Part shown: positions 33,180 through 43,744 of the stretch, piece by piece
Layout of the letters: each line of letters opens with the position of its first letter
How positions within the stretch are numbered: the stretch's first letter is position 1
Assembly (NCBI RefSeq): GCF_027172205.1
Contig: NC_070606.1
Coordinates: 95,862,534-95,926,533 of the forward strand
DNA length: 64,000 nt
DNA from: Podarcis raffonei
Taxonomy: Eukaryota; Chordata; Lepidosauria; Squamata; Lacertidae
Direction: 5' to 3'
Program-made: the position numbers and the translations under genes
The notes under the pieces: model-generated
What the model was told of the DNA's origin: nothing
Seen by the model: only the letters and a program-made list of their open reading frames with translations
Databases searched by the model: none

Positions 33180-33945
33180 CTATACTATTCAGCAAGAATC
33201 AGGGTTGTTTGCCATGCATCAGGGAGTCATTTTGGACTCACAGCTGTCCATGGAGGTGCAGGTTAATTCTGTGTCCAGGGCAGCTGTCTACCAGCTGCAC
33301 CTGGTATGCAGGCTAAGACCCTACCTGCCCATGGACTGTTTTGCCAGAGTGGTGCATGCTCTAGTTATCTCCCACTTGGACTACTGCAACGCGCTGCTTG
33401 GACTACTGCAACGTGGGGCTACCTTTGAAGGTGACCCAGAAACTGCAATTAATCCAGAATGCGGCAGCTAGACTGGTGACTGGGAGTGGCCGCTGGAACC
33501 ACATAACACCGGTTCTGAGAGATCTGCATTGGCTCCCAGTACGTTTCCGAGCACAATTCAAAGTGTTGGTGCTGACCTTGGAAGTCCTAAACGGCCTCAA
33601 AGGCCCAGTATACCTGAAGGAGCATCTCCGCCCCCATCGTTCAGCCCGGACACTGAGATCCAGTGCCGAGGGCCTTCTGGCAGTTCCCTCATTGCGAGAA
33701 GTAAGGTTACAGGGAACCAGACAGAGGGCCTTCTCGGTAGTGGCGCCCACCATGTGGAACACCCTCCCTGTAGATGTGAAGGAAATAAGTAGCTATCCTA
33801 TCTTTAAAAGACATCTGAAGGCAGCCCTGTTCAGGGAAGTTTTTAATATTTAACGCTGTATTGTTTTTAATACTTGATTGGGAGCCGCCCAGAGTGGCTG
33901 GGGAAGCTCAGCCAGATGGGCGGGGTATAAATAATAAATTATTAT
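33180..33945 (+). mobile_element. L2 LINE, ORF C-terminus and 3' tail
   Basis: Frames: [94 protein letters not shown], then the tail ending in ATT repeats. The best preserved L2 of the window. The block CTTGGACTACTGCAACG is duplicated locally near 33380-33410. Confidence 0.93.
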
Positions 33946-33952
33946 TATTATT

Positions 33953-34321
33953 GGGATGCGGGTGGCACTGTGGGTAAAACCTCAGTGCTTAGGACTTGCC
34001 AATCGTATGGTCGGCGGTTCAAATCCCCGTGGTGGGGTGAGCTCTCATCGTTCAGTCCCTGCTCCTGCCCACCTAGTAGTTCGAAAGCACCCTAAGTGCA
34101 AGTAGATAAATAGGGACCGCTTTATAGCGGGAAGGTAAACGGCATTTCCGTGCGCTGCACTGGTGCTGGCTCGCCAGAGCAGCTTCGTCACACTGGCCAT
34201 GTGACCCGGAAGTGTCTCCGGACAGTGCTGGCTCCCGGCCTCTTAAGCGAGATGAGCACGCAACCCCAGAGTTGGACACTACTGGCCCGTACGGGCAGGG
34301 GTACCTTTACCTTTACCTTTA
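33953..34321 (+). mobile_element. Squamate tRNA-derived SINE, full length
   Basis: Head GGGATGCGGGTGGCACTGTG (A box) and GGTTCAAATCC (B box), body with CATGTGACCCGGAAGTG and tail of TTTACC repeats. Not a tRNA gene: it lacks an acceptor-stem partner and is repeated elsewhere. Followed by (TTC)n to 34345. Confidence 0.92.
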
Positions 34322-34539
34322 CTTCTTCTTCTTCTTCTTCTTCTTTGCTGATTCATATTCACATGAAGCCTTTGTACATAGTCACCCAGAGGATCTTACA
34401 GTAAATACAATGTTTTTAGTATGCTGTCGTAGCTGCAAATCTCCTTTTCATTTAATCCGCAGGCAGCAGGGATTCTGTAACCATGACATGACATGAGTGA
34501 TAGATTGAACAAGGAAGAATCAATCAAAGATCAATCTAG

Positions 34540-34705
34540 GCAACAATTGTAGAAGAGAGAAATAACAGTGACCTTCTTGTGGGTGTCTGCTATAGACTGT
34601 GGAGTCAGACTGAAGACTTGGATGATGTCCTCCTAGAGCAGATTGCCAAACATTCAAAAAGGACAGATAAAGCTGTCACAGGAGACTTAAACTTCCTCGA
34701 AAACT
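34540..34705 (+). mobile_element. CR1 LINE fragment, endonuclease domain
   Basis: Frame: NSDLLVGVCYRLWSQTEDLD, then IAKHSKRTDKAVTGDLNF, the CR1 apurinic-type endonuclease middle (GVCYRPP, GDFN). Older than the 37.5-kb copy. Confidence 0.75.
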
Positions 34706-34754
34706 GTTGGAACTCAAAGTGATCCTTAAAACTTAACAAAAATATATTTTTAAA

Positions 34755-36055
34755 AAAACAACAAAAAATAGTGAGTCTGTAAGTGACTGTAGAGGCCTAT
34801 TCTGGATCCACACGTCCTTTCACAGTGGGGACATACCGTATTTCCCCGTGTATTGGGCGAGGTTTTCTGACTCAAAAATCATGTCAAAAAACTGGGGTTG
34901 TCCAATACACAAATAGTAGCATGGCGGGGGGGGCGGGGAGAGAAGTGCCGCGCCGCCAGCAATTCGGTTGGTGGGAGCACGGCTTCCCCAGATGCCGCAG
35001 CAAGCAGGGAGCGATCTGGGGGGTGCTTCCTGCCCACAACTGGGGGGGGGGGAGAAGCTGCGCACCACAAGCCAGCTCTTTGGAAGGAACACAAATTCAC
35101 TCGATGCTACTGTGCACAGGAAGCACTCCCTGGATCGTTTCCCATGCATGGCGGCATCAGGGGAGGTTGCGCTCCTGCAAATCGGATGGCTGGAGGAAGG
35201 GCAAATTCATCCGATGCTGCTGCGCGCAGGAAACGATCTAGGGATTGTTTCCTCCCCACAACTGCGTGAGGGGAGAGGCTCAACAACTTTGGGCCATCTT
35301 CCCTCATTTTCTTAAAATTTAGTCCCCCAAAATGGGGGGGGGGTCTTACACAAGGGGGCGTCTTATAGACAGAAAAGTACAGTAGGTTTCTGGGTGGGAG
35401 TTGATCACAGTAAGGGTTTACCAAGCATGCCTTTCTCTTAGACACTCTGAGTTTGAGTGTCTTCAAAGCCCATGACATCTTTGGTAAAGGCTGTTCTCCA
35501 ACTGGAGCGCTCACAGGCCAGTGTTTCTCACTTGTCAGTGTTTATACTACATTTTTTTAGATTTGCCTTGAGAGAGTCTTTAAACCTCTTTTGTTGACCA
35601 CCGGCATTACGCTTTCCATTTTTTGGTTCAGAATAGAGTAGTCGCTTTGGAAGACGATAATCAGGCATCTGCACAACATGATCAGTCCAACGAACCTGAT
35701 GTTGAAGAATAATTGCTTCAGCAATGGTGATCTTTGCTTCTTCCAATGCACAGCCTTAGTTTGCCTGTCTTCCCAAGTGATGTGTACAATTTTTCAGAGA
35801 CACTGTTGATTGAATCTGTCAAGGAGTTGAAGATGGCGTTTATAAGTGGACTATGTTTCACAAGCATACAGTAAGGCTAGTAGTACAATAGCTTTGTAAA
35901 CAGGCATTTTGGTGTCCCTGTGAATGTTCCAGTCCTCAAACACTCTACACTTCAATCGGGAGAAAGCTGCACTCACAGAGCTCAGGTGATGCTGGATTTT
36001 GGCATCAGTGAAGGCCCTTGTGGAAAGATAATTGCCCAGGTAGGAGAAGTTTCAA
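34755..36055 (-). mobile_element. Ingi-like LINE 3' half, split by a miniature transposon
   Basis: Minus-strand frame includes QLFFNIRFVGLIMLC in one frame and [20 protein letters not shown] in another, plus the 3' end matching 43745-44000 (GTGACTGTGGAGGCC, CTTCCACAGTGG). The element at 34836-35382 interrupts it at a TA that is not duplicated in the other copy. Confidence 0.8.
34836..35382 (+). mobile_element. Miniature DNA transposon, 547 bp, in the Ingi-like LINE
   Basis: Ends CCGTATTTCCCCGTGTATTG and CTTATAGACAGAAAAGTACAG; TA at 34834-34835 and 35383-35384. The uninterrupted LINE at 43.8 kb reads GTGGGCACATTGGTTTC across the site. Interior GC-rich with repeated GGATCGTTTCC-type motifs, no transposase. 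Confidence 0.82.
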
Positions 36056-37143
36056 AGAGTATCTTAGAGGGTATAATAGTCAATTTAACCTACAAGTAGG
36101 AATGAACATATGAACAACATAAAACATTAAATAAAGGAAGATTTGAGACGAAAATGAGTGGAATAATAGATTATGCAGCCAACGAAAGACTACCTAGAAT
36201 GCCATGGAGAGAATGCCTGGGAAGTCCAGGGAAAAGATAATGATGACTTATTATGAATTATGAATTATGAATAAGTTGTAAAATGCATAAACAAAACAAA
36301 CAAACAAACAAAAAACTCAAAGTGCAGGGTAGGTGTGATCCCAGCTGTACATTGTCGTACTTTTCCCAGAGCCACTCTTGAGAAGTTAAGATGACAGGTG
36401 GCTATGGTTTCACTGGAGATGAGATTTGCAGTGCACCCAGCCCCCTTGTGATCCACAGGGGGAAAGAAAACAAAGGAAGGTCCCTCCCCACATGCTTGGT
36501 TAAGGGTGGGTAGATGGAACACAGTAAGTAAACTGAAAGGAACAACCATTGTCCAAAAGACTTGATGTTGTGGTTATTCACTCACTAAGCAAGGCCTCCC
36601 CCTTTACACATAGTAGTTAGTTAGATACCAACTTCCAAGCATATTCAAATTAGCTTAGCCATAGTTAGCTAGCTAACAACTCCAACAGAGCCTCCTTCTG
36701 GCTACATATCAGACTTCACTGGCACATGTACCAAAGGAACAGGCGAGACTTCTGCTGCCTTGCTGGCACAGGATTTTAAAGGGGACAACTTAACTTACTG
36801 CTCAAGGCACAGATTGCTGGTCCCTGACTTTGTGCTCCTCTTGCTTCAAGATCAGGTATACCCACCTTCCTTCCTTCCTTCCTTCCTTCCTTCCTTCCTT
36901 CCATCCTTCCTTCCTTCCTTCTTTCTCCACCCCCGCTTTTCCTTTAGTGTGAGTCTGTAGCAAACTGTTGAACTCACTCTCTGGGCTTTTGGGTAGCTAG
37001 GGATTCTTTTAGTCTATAGAATGAAAGTGTGTGTGTTGCTTTTTAATATTTGTCATTTGGTTGAAAGGGGAAAAAATACTGGATATAGTAAAATAAAATG
37101 AGAATTCCCTGGATGCCTAGATCCAAGTTTGGGGCAAGTACTA
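36056..37143. other. Intergenic, with a (TTCC)n microsatellite
   Basis: (TTCC)n at 36865-36925; A-rich (AAAC)n near 36292-36312. Nothing else assigned. Confidence 0.4.
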
Positions 37144-37481
37144 TGTTAGAAGTGGGTCTTGAGACCCTCAAAATAAAATCTGAACAAAATTGGTGAGGCA
37201 GCAAAGAGTTTATTGATTACCAAACGTTCTTGCAAGAGCGGGTGTCCAAAGTAGGCACACCCCGGCTTTGGCAAAGCATAAGCTTATATTCCCTATACCC
37301 AAAGTGCAGGTCCCCTCCCTTGTCTCCCCATTGGCTGGATACTACAAGGTTTACAGCCTATCAAGACCACCTAATTTCCCTACTAACATTATTTATTATT
37401 TCCCTTATTTGGTTGGTATTCCTATGCAATTACTTGCTAAGCCAAGCAAAAATGCCGCCTTCTGATCACAAGCTCTAACAT
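37144..37481 (-). mobile_element. LTR-like sequence (probable ERV-type solo LTR)
   Basis: Fossil. 338 bp with inverted ends TGTTAGA...TCTAACA. On the minus strand: CCAATGGGG box, GAATATAAGC as TATA-like box, AATAAACTCTTTGCTGCC as polyadenylation signal. No clear target duplication. Family unknown. Confidence 0.6.
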
Positions 37482-37496
37482 TAGAGCATTAAAGAA

Positions 37497-38362
37497 TTAG
37501 AGCTGGAGCTCTTCTTGGAAGCAACAGAGCACACCGTCTCCACCAAGGAGGAGACAGGGGACTCCCCTGAGAAGGAGGCTAGTTCACCAACACAGGAGCC
37601 AGATATATGGAGAAACGTGACTCAAAGAAGTAGGAGGCCCAGGGTTCGCTCTGATTGTTTAGAAATACGCAATCGCTTTGAGGTCCTTTCCCCTAGCATG
37701 GAAGACGAAGAGCAGACGACTCCATTTGAGGATCTCTCCCTCATTACAGTCGATCAGGTATATGAAGACGAGCAGCAAAGGCAGTCCTCAGGGAATGTCC
37801 AGGCGACCTTGGAACGGAAAGCTCACGGAAGAACCCCGACCAGACCTAAGAGGAGGCGTGTAGTGGTGATAGGGGATTCCCTACTGAGGGGAACAGAAGC
37901 AGTGATCTGTGGGCCTGACAAGATGTCTCAGGAAGTGTGCTGTCTCCCCGGGGCTAAGATCCAAGATGTAACTGAATGACTGCAAGGAATCATAAAACCC
38001 ACTGACAAATACCCCTTCCTCTTGGTTCATGTGGGAACCAATGACACTGCAAGCGATAGCCTCCAGAAGATCAAAAGAGACTACGAGGCTCTGGGCAGGA
38101 AATTGAAGCAATTAAATGCACAAATTGTCATCTCATCTGTCCTCCCAGTTGAACGACGTGGCCCAGGGAGAGAGGGAAAAATAGTGGAAGTGAACAACTG
38201 GCTTCGCAAATGGTGTAAACAGGAACAGTTTGGATTCTTAGATCACAGAATGCAGTTTCTTGAAGATGGACTTCTGGCAAGCGATGGGCTGCACCTCACA
38301 ACGGTTGGGAGGAATGTTTTTGCCAAAAATCTCAGAAACCTCATCAGGAGGGCTTTAAACTG
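37497..38362 (+). mobile_element. CR1 LINE ORF1 with SGNH esterase domain
   Basis: Frames 37515-37976 and 38022-38363 are one ORF1 interrupted by a TGA near 37977. The esterase has block I (RRVVVIGDSLLRGTEA), the HVGTNDTA block and the C-terminal DGLHLT motif, with Ser, Asp and His of the SGNH triad in place. ORF1 esterases are known in CR1 and related LINEs; their role in retrotransposition is not settled. The 5' end begins close to the LTR-like sequence. Confidence 0.92.
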
Positions 38363-38446
38363 ACTAATGTGCGGGAGGGAGACAGTGCTCCTGAAGGTAG
38401 GAGTCTATCAATTGATGAAGATGATCATCCAAATGTCATAGACTGA

Positions 38447-38846
38447 ATGGAGCAAACAGCACGCAGACCTAGTGGTGGGAGGAAAAAATCCTTAAATAAG
38501 AGACACGGGGGAATGATTAATGGACTTCAATGTCTGTACACTAATGCGCAAAGCATGGGAAATAAACAAGATGAGCTTGAGCTCTTGGTACAGCAAACTA
38601 AATATGACATAATAGGAATCACTGAAACCTGGTGGGATAAGTCCCGCGATTGGAATGTAATAATGGAGGGATACAATCTATTTCAGAGAAACAGACCAGA
38701 CAAGAAAGGAGGAGGAGTGGCGTTATATGTCAGGGATGTGTATACCTGTGAAGAGATCCAAGATTTAGAACCTCAAAGCCAAAGTGAGAGCATTTGGGTC
38801 AAAATTAAGGGAGAGAAGAATAACAGTGACCTCATTGTGGGAACAA
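38447..38846 (+). mobile_element. CR1 LINE ORF2, endonuclease N-terminus
   Basis: Frame: GLQCLYTNAQSMGNKQDELE, IIGITETWWD, GYNLFQRNRPDKKGGGVALY, the APE-type endonuclease start. Breaks off after GEKNNSDLIVG, where a Penelope fragment begins. The matching RT part lies at 41137 after two other elements, but about 1 kb of CR1 between is missing. Confidence 0.93.
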
Positions 38847-39612
38847 AAAATTTTTTTTCCTTCCAGTAGCACCTTAAAGACCAACTAAGTTAGTTCTTGG
38901 TATGAGCTTTCGTGTGCATGGACACTTCTTCAGATACACTGAAACAGAAGTTGCCAGATCCTTCTATATAGTGAGAAGGTGGGGAGGGGTATTACTCAGA
39001 AGGGTGGTGGGAATGGGTGATTGGCAGATAGCTGTGATGAGCCTGTTGACGACTCTTAACGACTGCAATAGGTCTTACAGGAAAAAGCAAGGGGTGAGAA
39101 GGTGAAAGATGGCTTTGTCATGTATAATGAGATAAGAATCCAATGTCTTTGTTCAGACCAGGTCCCTCCATGGTTTTAAGTTTGGTAATGAGTTGCAATT
39201 CAGCAGCTTCTCTTTCCAGTCTATTTCTGAAATTCCTTTGTAGTAAAACAGCTACTTTGAGATCTTGTATAGAATGTCCTGGGAGATTGAAGTGTTCTCC
39301 TACTGGTTTCTCTGTCTTGTGATTCTTGATGTCCGATTTATGTCCGTTTATTCTTCGGCGTAAGGTTTGGCCTGTTTGTCCAATATAGAGAGCTGAAGGA
39401 CGCTGTTGGCATTTGATGGCATATACAATGTTAGACGATGAGCAATTAAATAGTCCCGAGATGGTATGTGTGATGTTGTTGGGGCCAGTAATGGTGTTGT
39501 CCGGGTGTATGTGGCAGCAAAGTTGGCACCTGGGTTTATTGCAGGCTCTGGTGCCAGTGTCCGTGTTACGTCTGGTTGTAGTATTATTGGCAGGAGAAGG
39601 GGGAGCTTTTCT
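38847..39612 (-). mobile_element. Penelope-like element 3' end with GIY-YIG endonuclease
   Basis: Minus-strand frames show a Cys/His cluster (CNKPRCQLCCHIHPDN) followed by NIVYAIKCQQRPSALYIGQT, the GIY-YIG nuclease core, then HKSDIKNHKTEKPVGEHF. Penelope elements pair an RT with this nuclease; here the RT is absent (5' truncation) and the nuclease frame is shifted downstream. Sits between CR1 and the ORF1-only L1 element. Confidence 0.9.
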
Positions 39613-41136
39613 TTGGAACGTCTAAAACTGCCGAAGTAAGCTTAAAGTAAAGAAAGCTTCCACCGTCCTAACCCTGGAGCGGGTGTCAGGACTGATATTT
39701 AAAGCTCATTGACCAGAGACAGAAGCTTTGACAGCTAGCTAAATGAAGAGAAACATTGTGATTCCACTGTGTCCTTTCGCATTTTAAAGGAACAAATTTG
39801 GACAAAAGTAACAAAAAGTAACTTTGTGGCTGGATCTGCAATAGAAGTTTACCCCCTAGAGGGAGAACGGGAAATTGTAGCTGTTTACAGGGAATTTCCA
39901 GCTGCTGCAGACTATCTCGTGGGAATTTGACTGGTGTCCTCGAAGCACAATGCATTCAGAAGCACTATTGTGTGTTTTCTTTAAAACAAATGCCCTACTG
40001 GAAGAATTGCATGAGGAAACGAATTTGACGACTGACTTGGTTGGAAAACTTAAGCAGACAGTGGGAAATTTGGATCAGGCAGTGGGAAAAAGAATGGAGC
40101 TTACCCAGGAATCAAGTCAGGAGTCTGCCGTAATAGAACAGATGAAAGAAGAGGAGGATGTGGAATTTTGGGAGCCAGAGATGGAGTCAGAGATGGAGGA
40201 AGTTGCGGCCCAGCAGGAACATGAGCTTTTGGATTTACCAATCGATTGTCGGAAAAATCAGACCTGGAAAGATAAAGTTTGGATTGGTCTGGAAATGGGG
40301 GGTTGGATTGACCCCCCTGAGCAGGAATTTATGGACTTTCCGAGTCTGGGAATGGGCCGTGAGAGGTCTGGAGATATGGGGGCTCCCAATTTTGGAAAGA
40401 CTTTGAAAAATGACTTTAAATCTTATATGGAGTTCAATATGGACTGTGGGAAAAGGGCTGACTTGTTGAAAAGGGGCAATAACATTACTAAGTTGGAGTT
40501 CACACGAGGGAAAGGAGACCCAGAAGAAAAATTGTGGAAGGGACAGGGAAGAGACTTAAGGGCCTCGGATATAAGGTTACCAGGTTAATGTGCTAGTTCT
40601 ATGAGATAAAATGGACTGACAAATCCGGAACCAGGGGGAGGGGACGCTGGATGGAGACTGGATTGTTTCACTCTCTTTATTGGACTATTAGGACTGTTTT
40701 ATATATTTGATGAACGCTAGAAGGATGTTTGAAAGGAAATGATTTGGCTTTAGTATAAATGTTTATAGGATTAGGTAAGAATATAATGGATATGAGAAAT
40801 TAGTAAAAATAAGTTTAAAGTTTTGAATTTTAAGGTTTTTCTTCTTTATGGAATAAGATAATGATGAAAATAGATTAAGACAATGAAAGATTAAGATAAG
40901 GAAAGTGGGAAAGGATTTGCTGAATCAACAAATGGAATTGGAATACAAAAAAGGGAGATGCGAGGAAGTCTGGGAAATAAGTAAATGAAAGTTAAGTGAA
41001 AGAAGGTGGAATTGTTTTTAATCACTGTTTTATTTTTGTATTTTGCTTTTTGTGTTTTTTCTTCCCCCCCCCTCTTTTTTCTTTTTACACTTTTGTAATT
41101 CTTTGAAAATTTCAATAAATATGTTTGGGGGGGGGG
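39613..41136 (+). mobile_element. ORF1-only L1-like element (HAL1-like), copy 1
   Basis: A frame of 212 residues (39950-40588) starts with a possible coiled coil (LLEELHEETNLTTDLVGKLK), is acidic in the middle and ends RDLRASDIRLPG. No RT or endonuclease follows. Next comes a 3' UTR with GGAAAGGATTTGCTGAATCA, shared with the L1 at 15.8-18.7 kb, and AATAAATATG plus G-run at the end. The 61.8-kb copy has the same order and the same C-terminal motif. The protein does not show the canonical L1 ORF1 RNA-binding pattern that I would recognise. Confidence 0.75.
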
Positions 41137-42437
41137 AAGCAAACAGTCTGTGAGCACCTAGAAAGGAATGCTGTGATCACCAATAGTCAGCATGGATTTC
41201 TGAAAAATAAGTCATGTCAGACTAACCTGATCTCGTTTTTTGACAGAATTACAAGCCTGGTAGATGAAGGGAACGCAGTGGATGTAGCCTACCTTGATTT
41301 CAGCAAGGCATTTGACAAGGTGCCCCATGATATTCTTGTAAAGAAGCTGGTAAAATGCAGTCTTGACTATGCTACCACTCAGTGGATTTGTAACTGGCTG
41401 ACTGACCGAACCCAAAGGGTGCTCATCAATGGTTCCTCTTCATCCTGGAGAAGAGTGACTAGTGGGGTGCCACAGGGTTCTGTCTTGGGCCCGGTCTTAT
41501 TCAACATCTTTATCAATGACTTGGATGATGGACTCAAGGGCATCCTGATCAAATTTGCAGATGACACCAAACTGGGAGGGGTGGCTAACACCCCAGAGGA
41601 CAGGATCACACTTCAAAACGACCTTGACAGATTAGAGAACTGGGCCAAAACAAACAAGATGAATTTTAACAGGGAGAAATGTAAAGTATTGCACTTGGGC
41701 AAAAAAAATGAGAGGCACAAATACAAGATGGGTGACACCTGGCTTGAGAGCACTACATGTGAAAAGGATCTAGGAGTCTTGGTTGACCACAAACTTGACA
41801 TGAGCCAACAGTGTGACGTGGCAGCTAAAAAAGCCAATGCAATTCTGGGCTGCATCAATAGGAGTATAGCATCTAGATCAAGGGAAGTAATAGTGCCACT
41901 GTATTCTGCTCTGGTCAGACCTCACCTGGAGTACTGTGTCCACTTCTGGGCACCACAGTTCAAGAAGGACACTGACAAACTGGAACGTGTCCAGAGGAGG
42001 GCAACCAAAATGGTCAAAGGCCTGGAAACGATGCCTTATGAGGAACAGCTAAGGGAGCTGGGCATGTTTAGCCTGGAGAAGAGGAGGTTAAGGGGTGATA
42101 TGATAGCCATGTTCAAATATATAAAAGGATGTCACATATAGGAGGGAGAAAGGTTGTTTTCTGCTGCTCCAGAGAAGCGGACACAGAGCAATGGATCCAA
42201 ACTACAAGAAAGAAGATTCCACCTAAACATTAGGAAGAACTTCCTGACAGTAAGAGCTGTTCGACAGTGGAATTTGCTGCCAAGGAGTGTGGTGGAGTCT
42301 CCTTCTTTGGAGGTCTTTAAGCAAAGGCTTGACAACCATATGTCAGGAGTGCTCTGATGGTGTTTCCTGCTTGGCAGGGGGTTGGACTCGATGTCCCTTG
42401 TGGTCTCTTCCAACTCTATGATTCTATGATTCTATGA
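41137..42437 (+). mobile_element. CR1 LINE, RT to 3' end, young
   Basis: Frame from [11 protein letters not shown] through [35 protein letters not shown], to GCHI, where a single substitution makes a stop (near 42140); the same frame then continues as in the other copies to HMSGVL. 3' UTR and ATTCTATG repeats present. About 99% identical to 55640-56936 by eye. Confidence 0.95.
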
Positions 42438-43079
42438 ACATCTCCAGTTAACAAGTGTGAATCGATGTGGACTGCTGACAAATGCATACTTATTACAACC
42501 ACATCCTGGCCACAAACTCTAAATATCTTCAGCTGACAAATGTGAGTTGATCTGGACTGCTGACAGTTGTCTACTTATTACAACCACATCCTGACCACTA
42601 ACAGGTGTAAACGAGTTCTATACTTGCTGAAGAGTACAAAGAAATTGTATTCCAGCTGCAGGCTGCCCTATCTATTGCGGTTATCTAACAGTTGAAGCAT
42701 TTTGGCTTCTTGTAAAAAAGCAAAATTATCATTACTCACATACTATTTGATGAGACAGCCCCGGCAGAGACATAAAATCACAAGACATGCAGCATAGTAA
42801 AGTGTGGAAATATAGGCTGTTAGAGCTTTAAAATGTCCCCTTGTAAGTTCTTTCCAAAGCCACACAATTCTCTTAGCATGGAAAGAGACTGTTGGTGTAA
42901 TTTGGAAAAATGGGTGAAATTGTGCTAAGTGCTTGGGGCATGTTTTGAATAGCCCATCCTCCATGTCTGGATTCTGCTTAGAGCTAGAGTTAGCATGCCA
43001 GCTGCACTGGGTGGCTCAGAAACAGTCCAAGACTAAATATCTGGAGCATGACTCATCCACCTTCCTTTTCTCTAAGGAA
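42438..43079. other. Intergenic, with a short tandem repeat of about 90 bp
   Basis: AACATCTCCAGTTAACAAGTGTGAATCGATGTGGACTGCTGAC recurs as ATATCTTCAGCTGACAAATGTGAGTTGATCTGGACTGCTGAC about 90 bp on, each followed by TTATTACAACCACATCCTG. Nothing else assigned. Confidence 0.5.
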
Positions 43080-43740
43080 TGTATGGAGGTGCAGAGGCAG
43101 CTATAAGGCCTGTCTCTTCTTATTATGGAGAGAGGCAGTCCTTGGGACGCTGTGGTCCTCAGCCGTTTAAGGCTTTATAGCTCGAAACCAGCACTTCGAA
43201 TTGGGCCTGGAAACTAACTGGCAGCCAGTGCAGTCTGACAAGGATCCGTGTAATATGCTCAAACCATCTTGCCCCGATGAAGAACCCGATCACTTAAATT
43301 TGCACTAGCTAAAGTTTCCAAACCGTCTTCAGAGGCAGCCCTATGTATAACACATTGCAATAATCTAACCTAGAGGCTACCAAAGCATAGACAACAGGAG
43401 TTAGACTGTCCTGGCTCAGATAAGAGCGCAGCTGGGCCACCAGCCAAAGTTAATGGAAGGCACTCCATGCCACTAAGACCACCTGAGCTTTGAGTGACAG
43501 CAAAGGATCCAGGAGTACCCCAAAGCTATGTGCCTGCTTCTTCAAAGGGAGTGTGACCCCATCAAGAGCAGGCAACCTCCCAGCCATCAGGTTTAGAGAA
43601 CCACCCACTAACAGTGCCTCAGTTCTTATATGGATTGAGCTTCAGTTTGTTGGCTCTCATCCAGTCCATTATTGGGGAAAGATGTGAAGTAGAATCAGAA
43701 CTGTGTGTCATCAGCATATTGCTGACAATGTATCCAAACC
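43080..43740 (-). mobile_element. L2 LINE fragment, antisense
   Basis: In reverse: a YADD-like block near 43690-43730, then the [14 protein letters not shown]-like region near 43330 and the FRAQFEVLV-like region near 43190. Older copy. Probably continues at 46890-47300. Confidence 0.75.
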
Positions 43741-43744
43741 TCTG

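Noticed and set aside
33953-34100. tRNA gene
   Set aside because: A and B boxes belong to a SINE head; no acceptor stem closes and the body is repeated at 23103 and 52961.
42743-42964. 73-residue minus frame as CYP2 exon 9
   Set aside because: No heme-binding Cys motif and no similarity to the CYP2 C-terminus.
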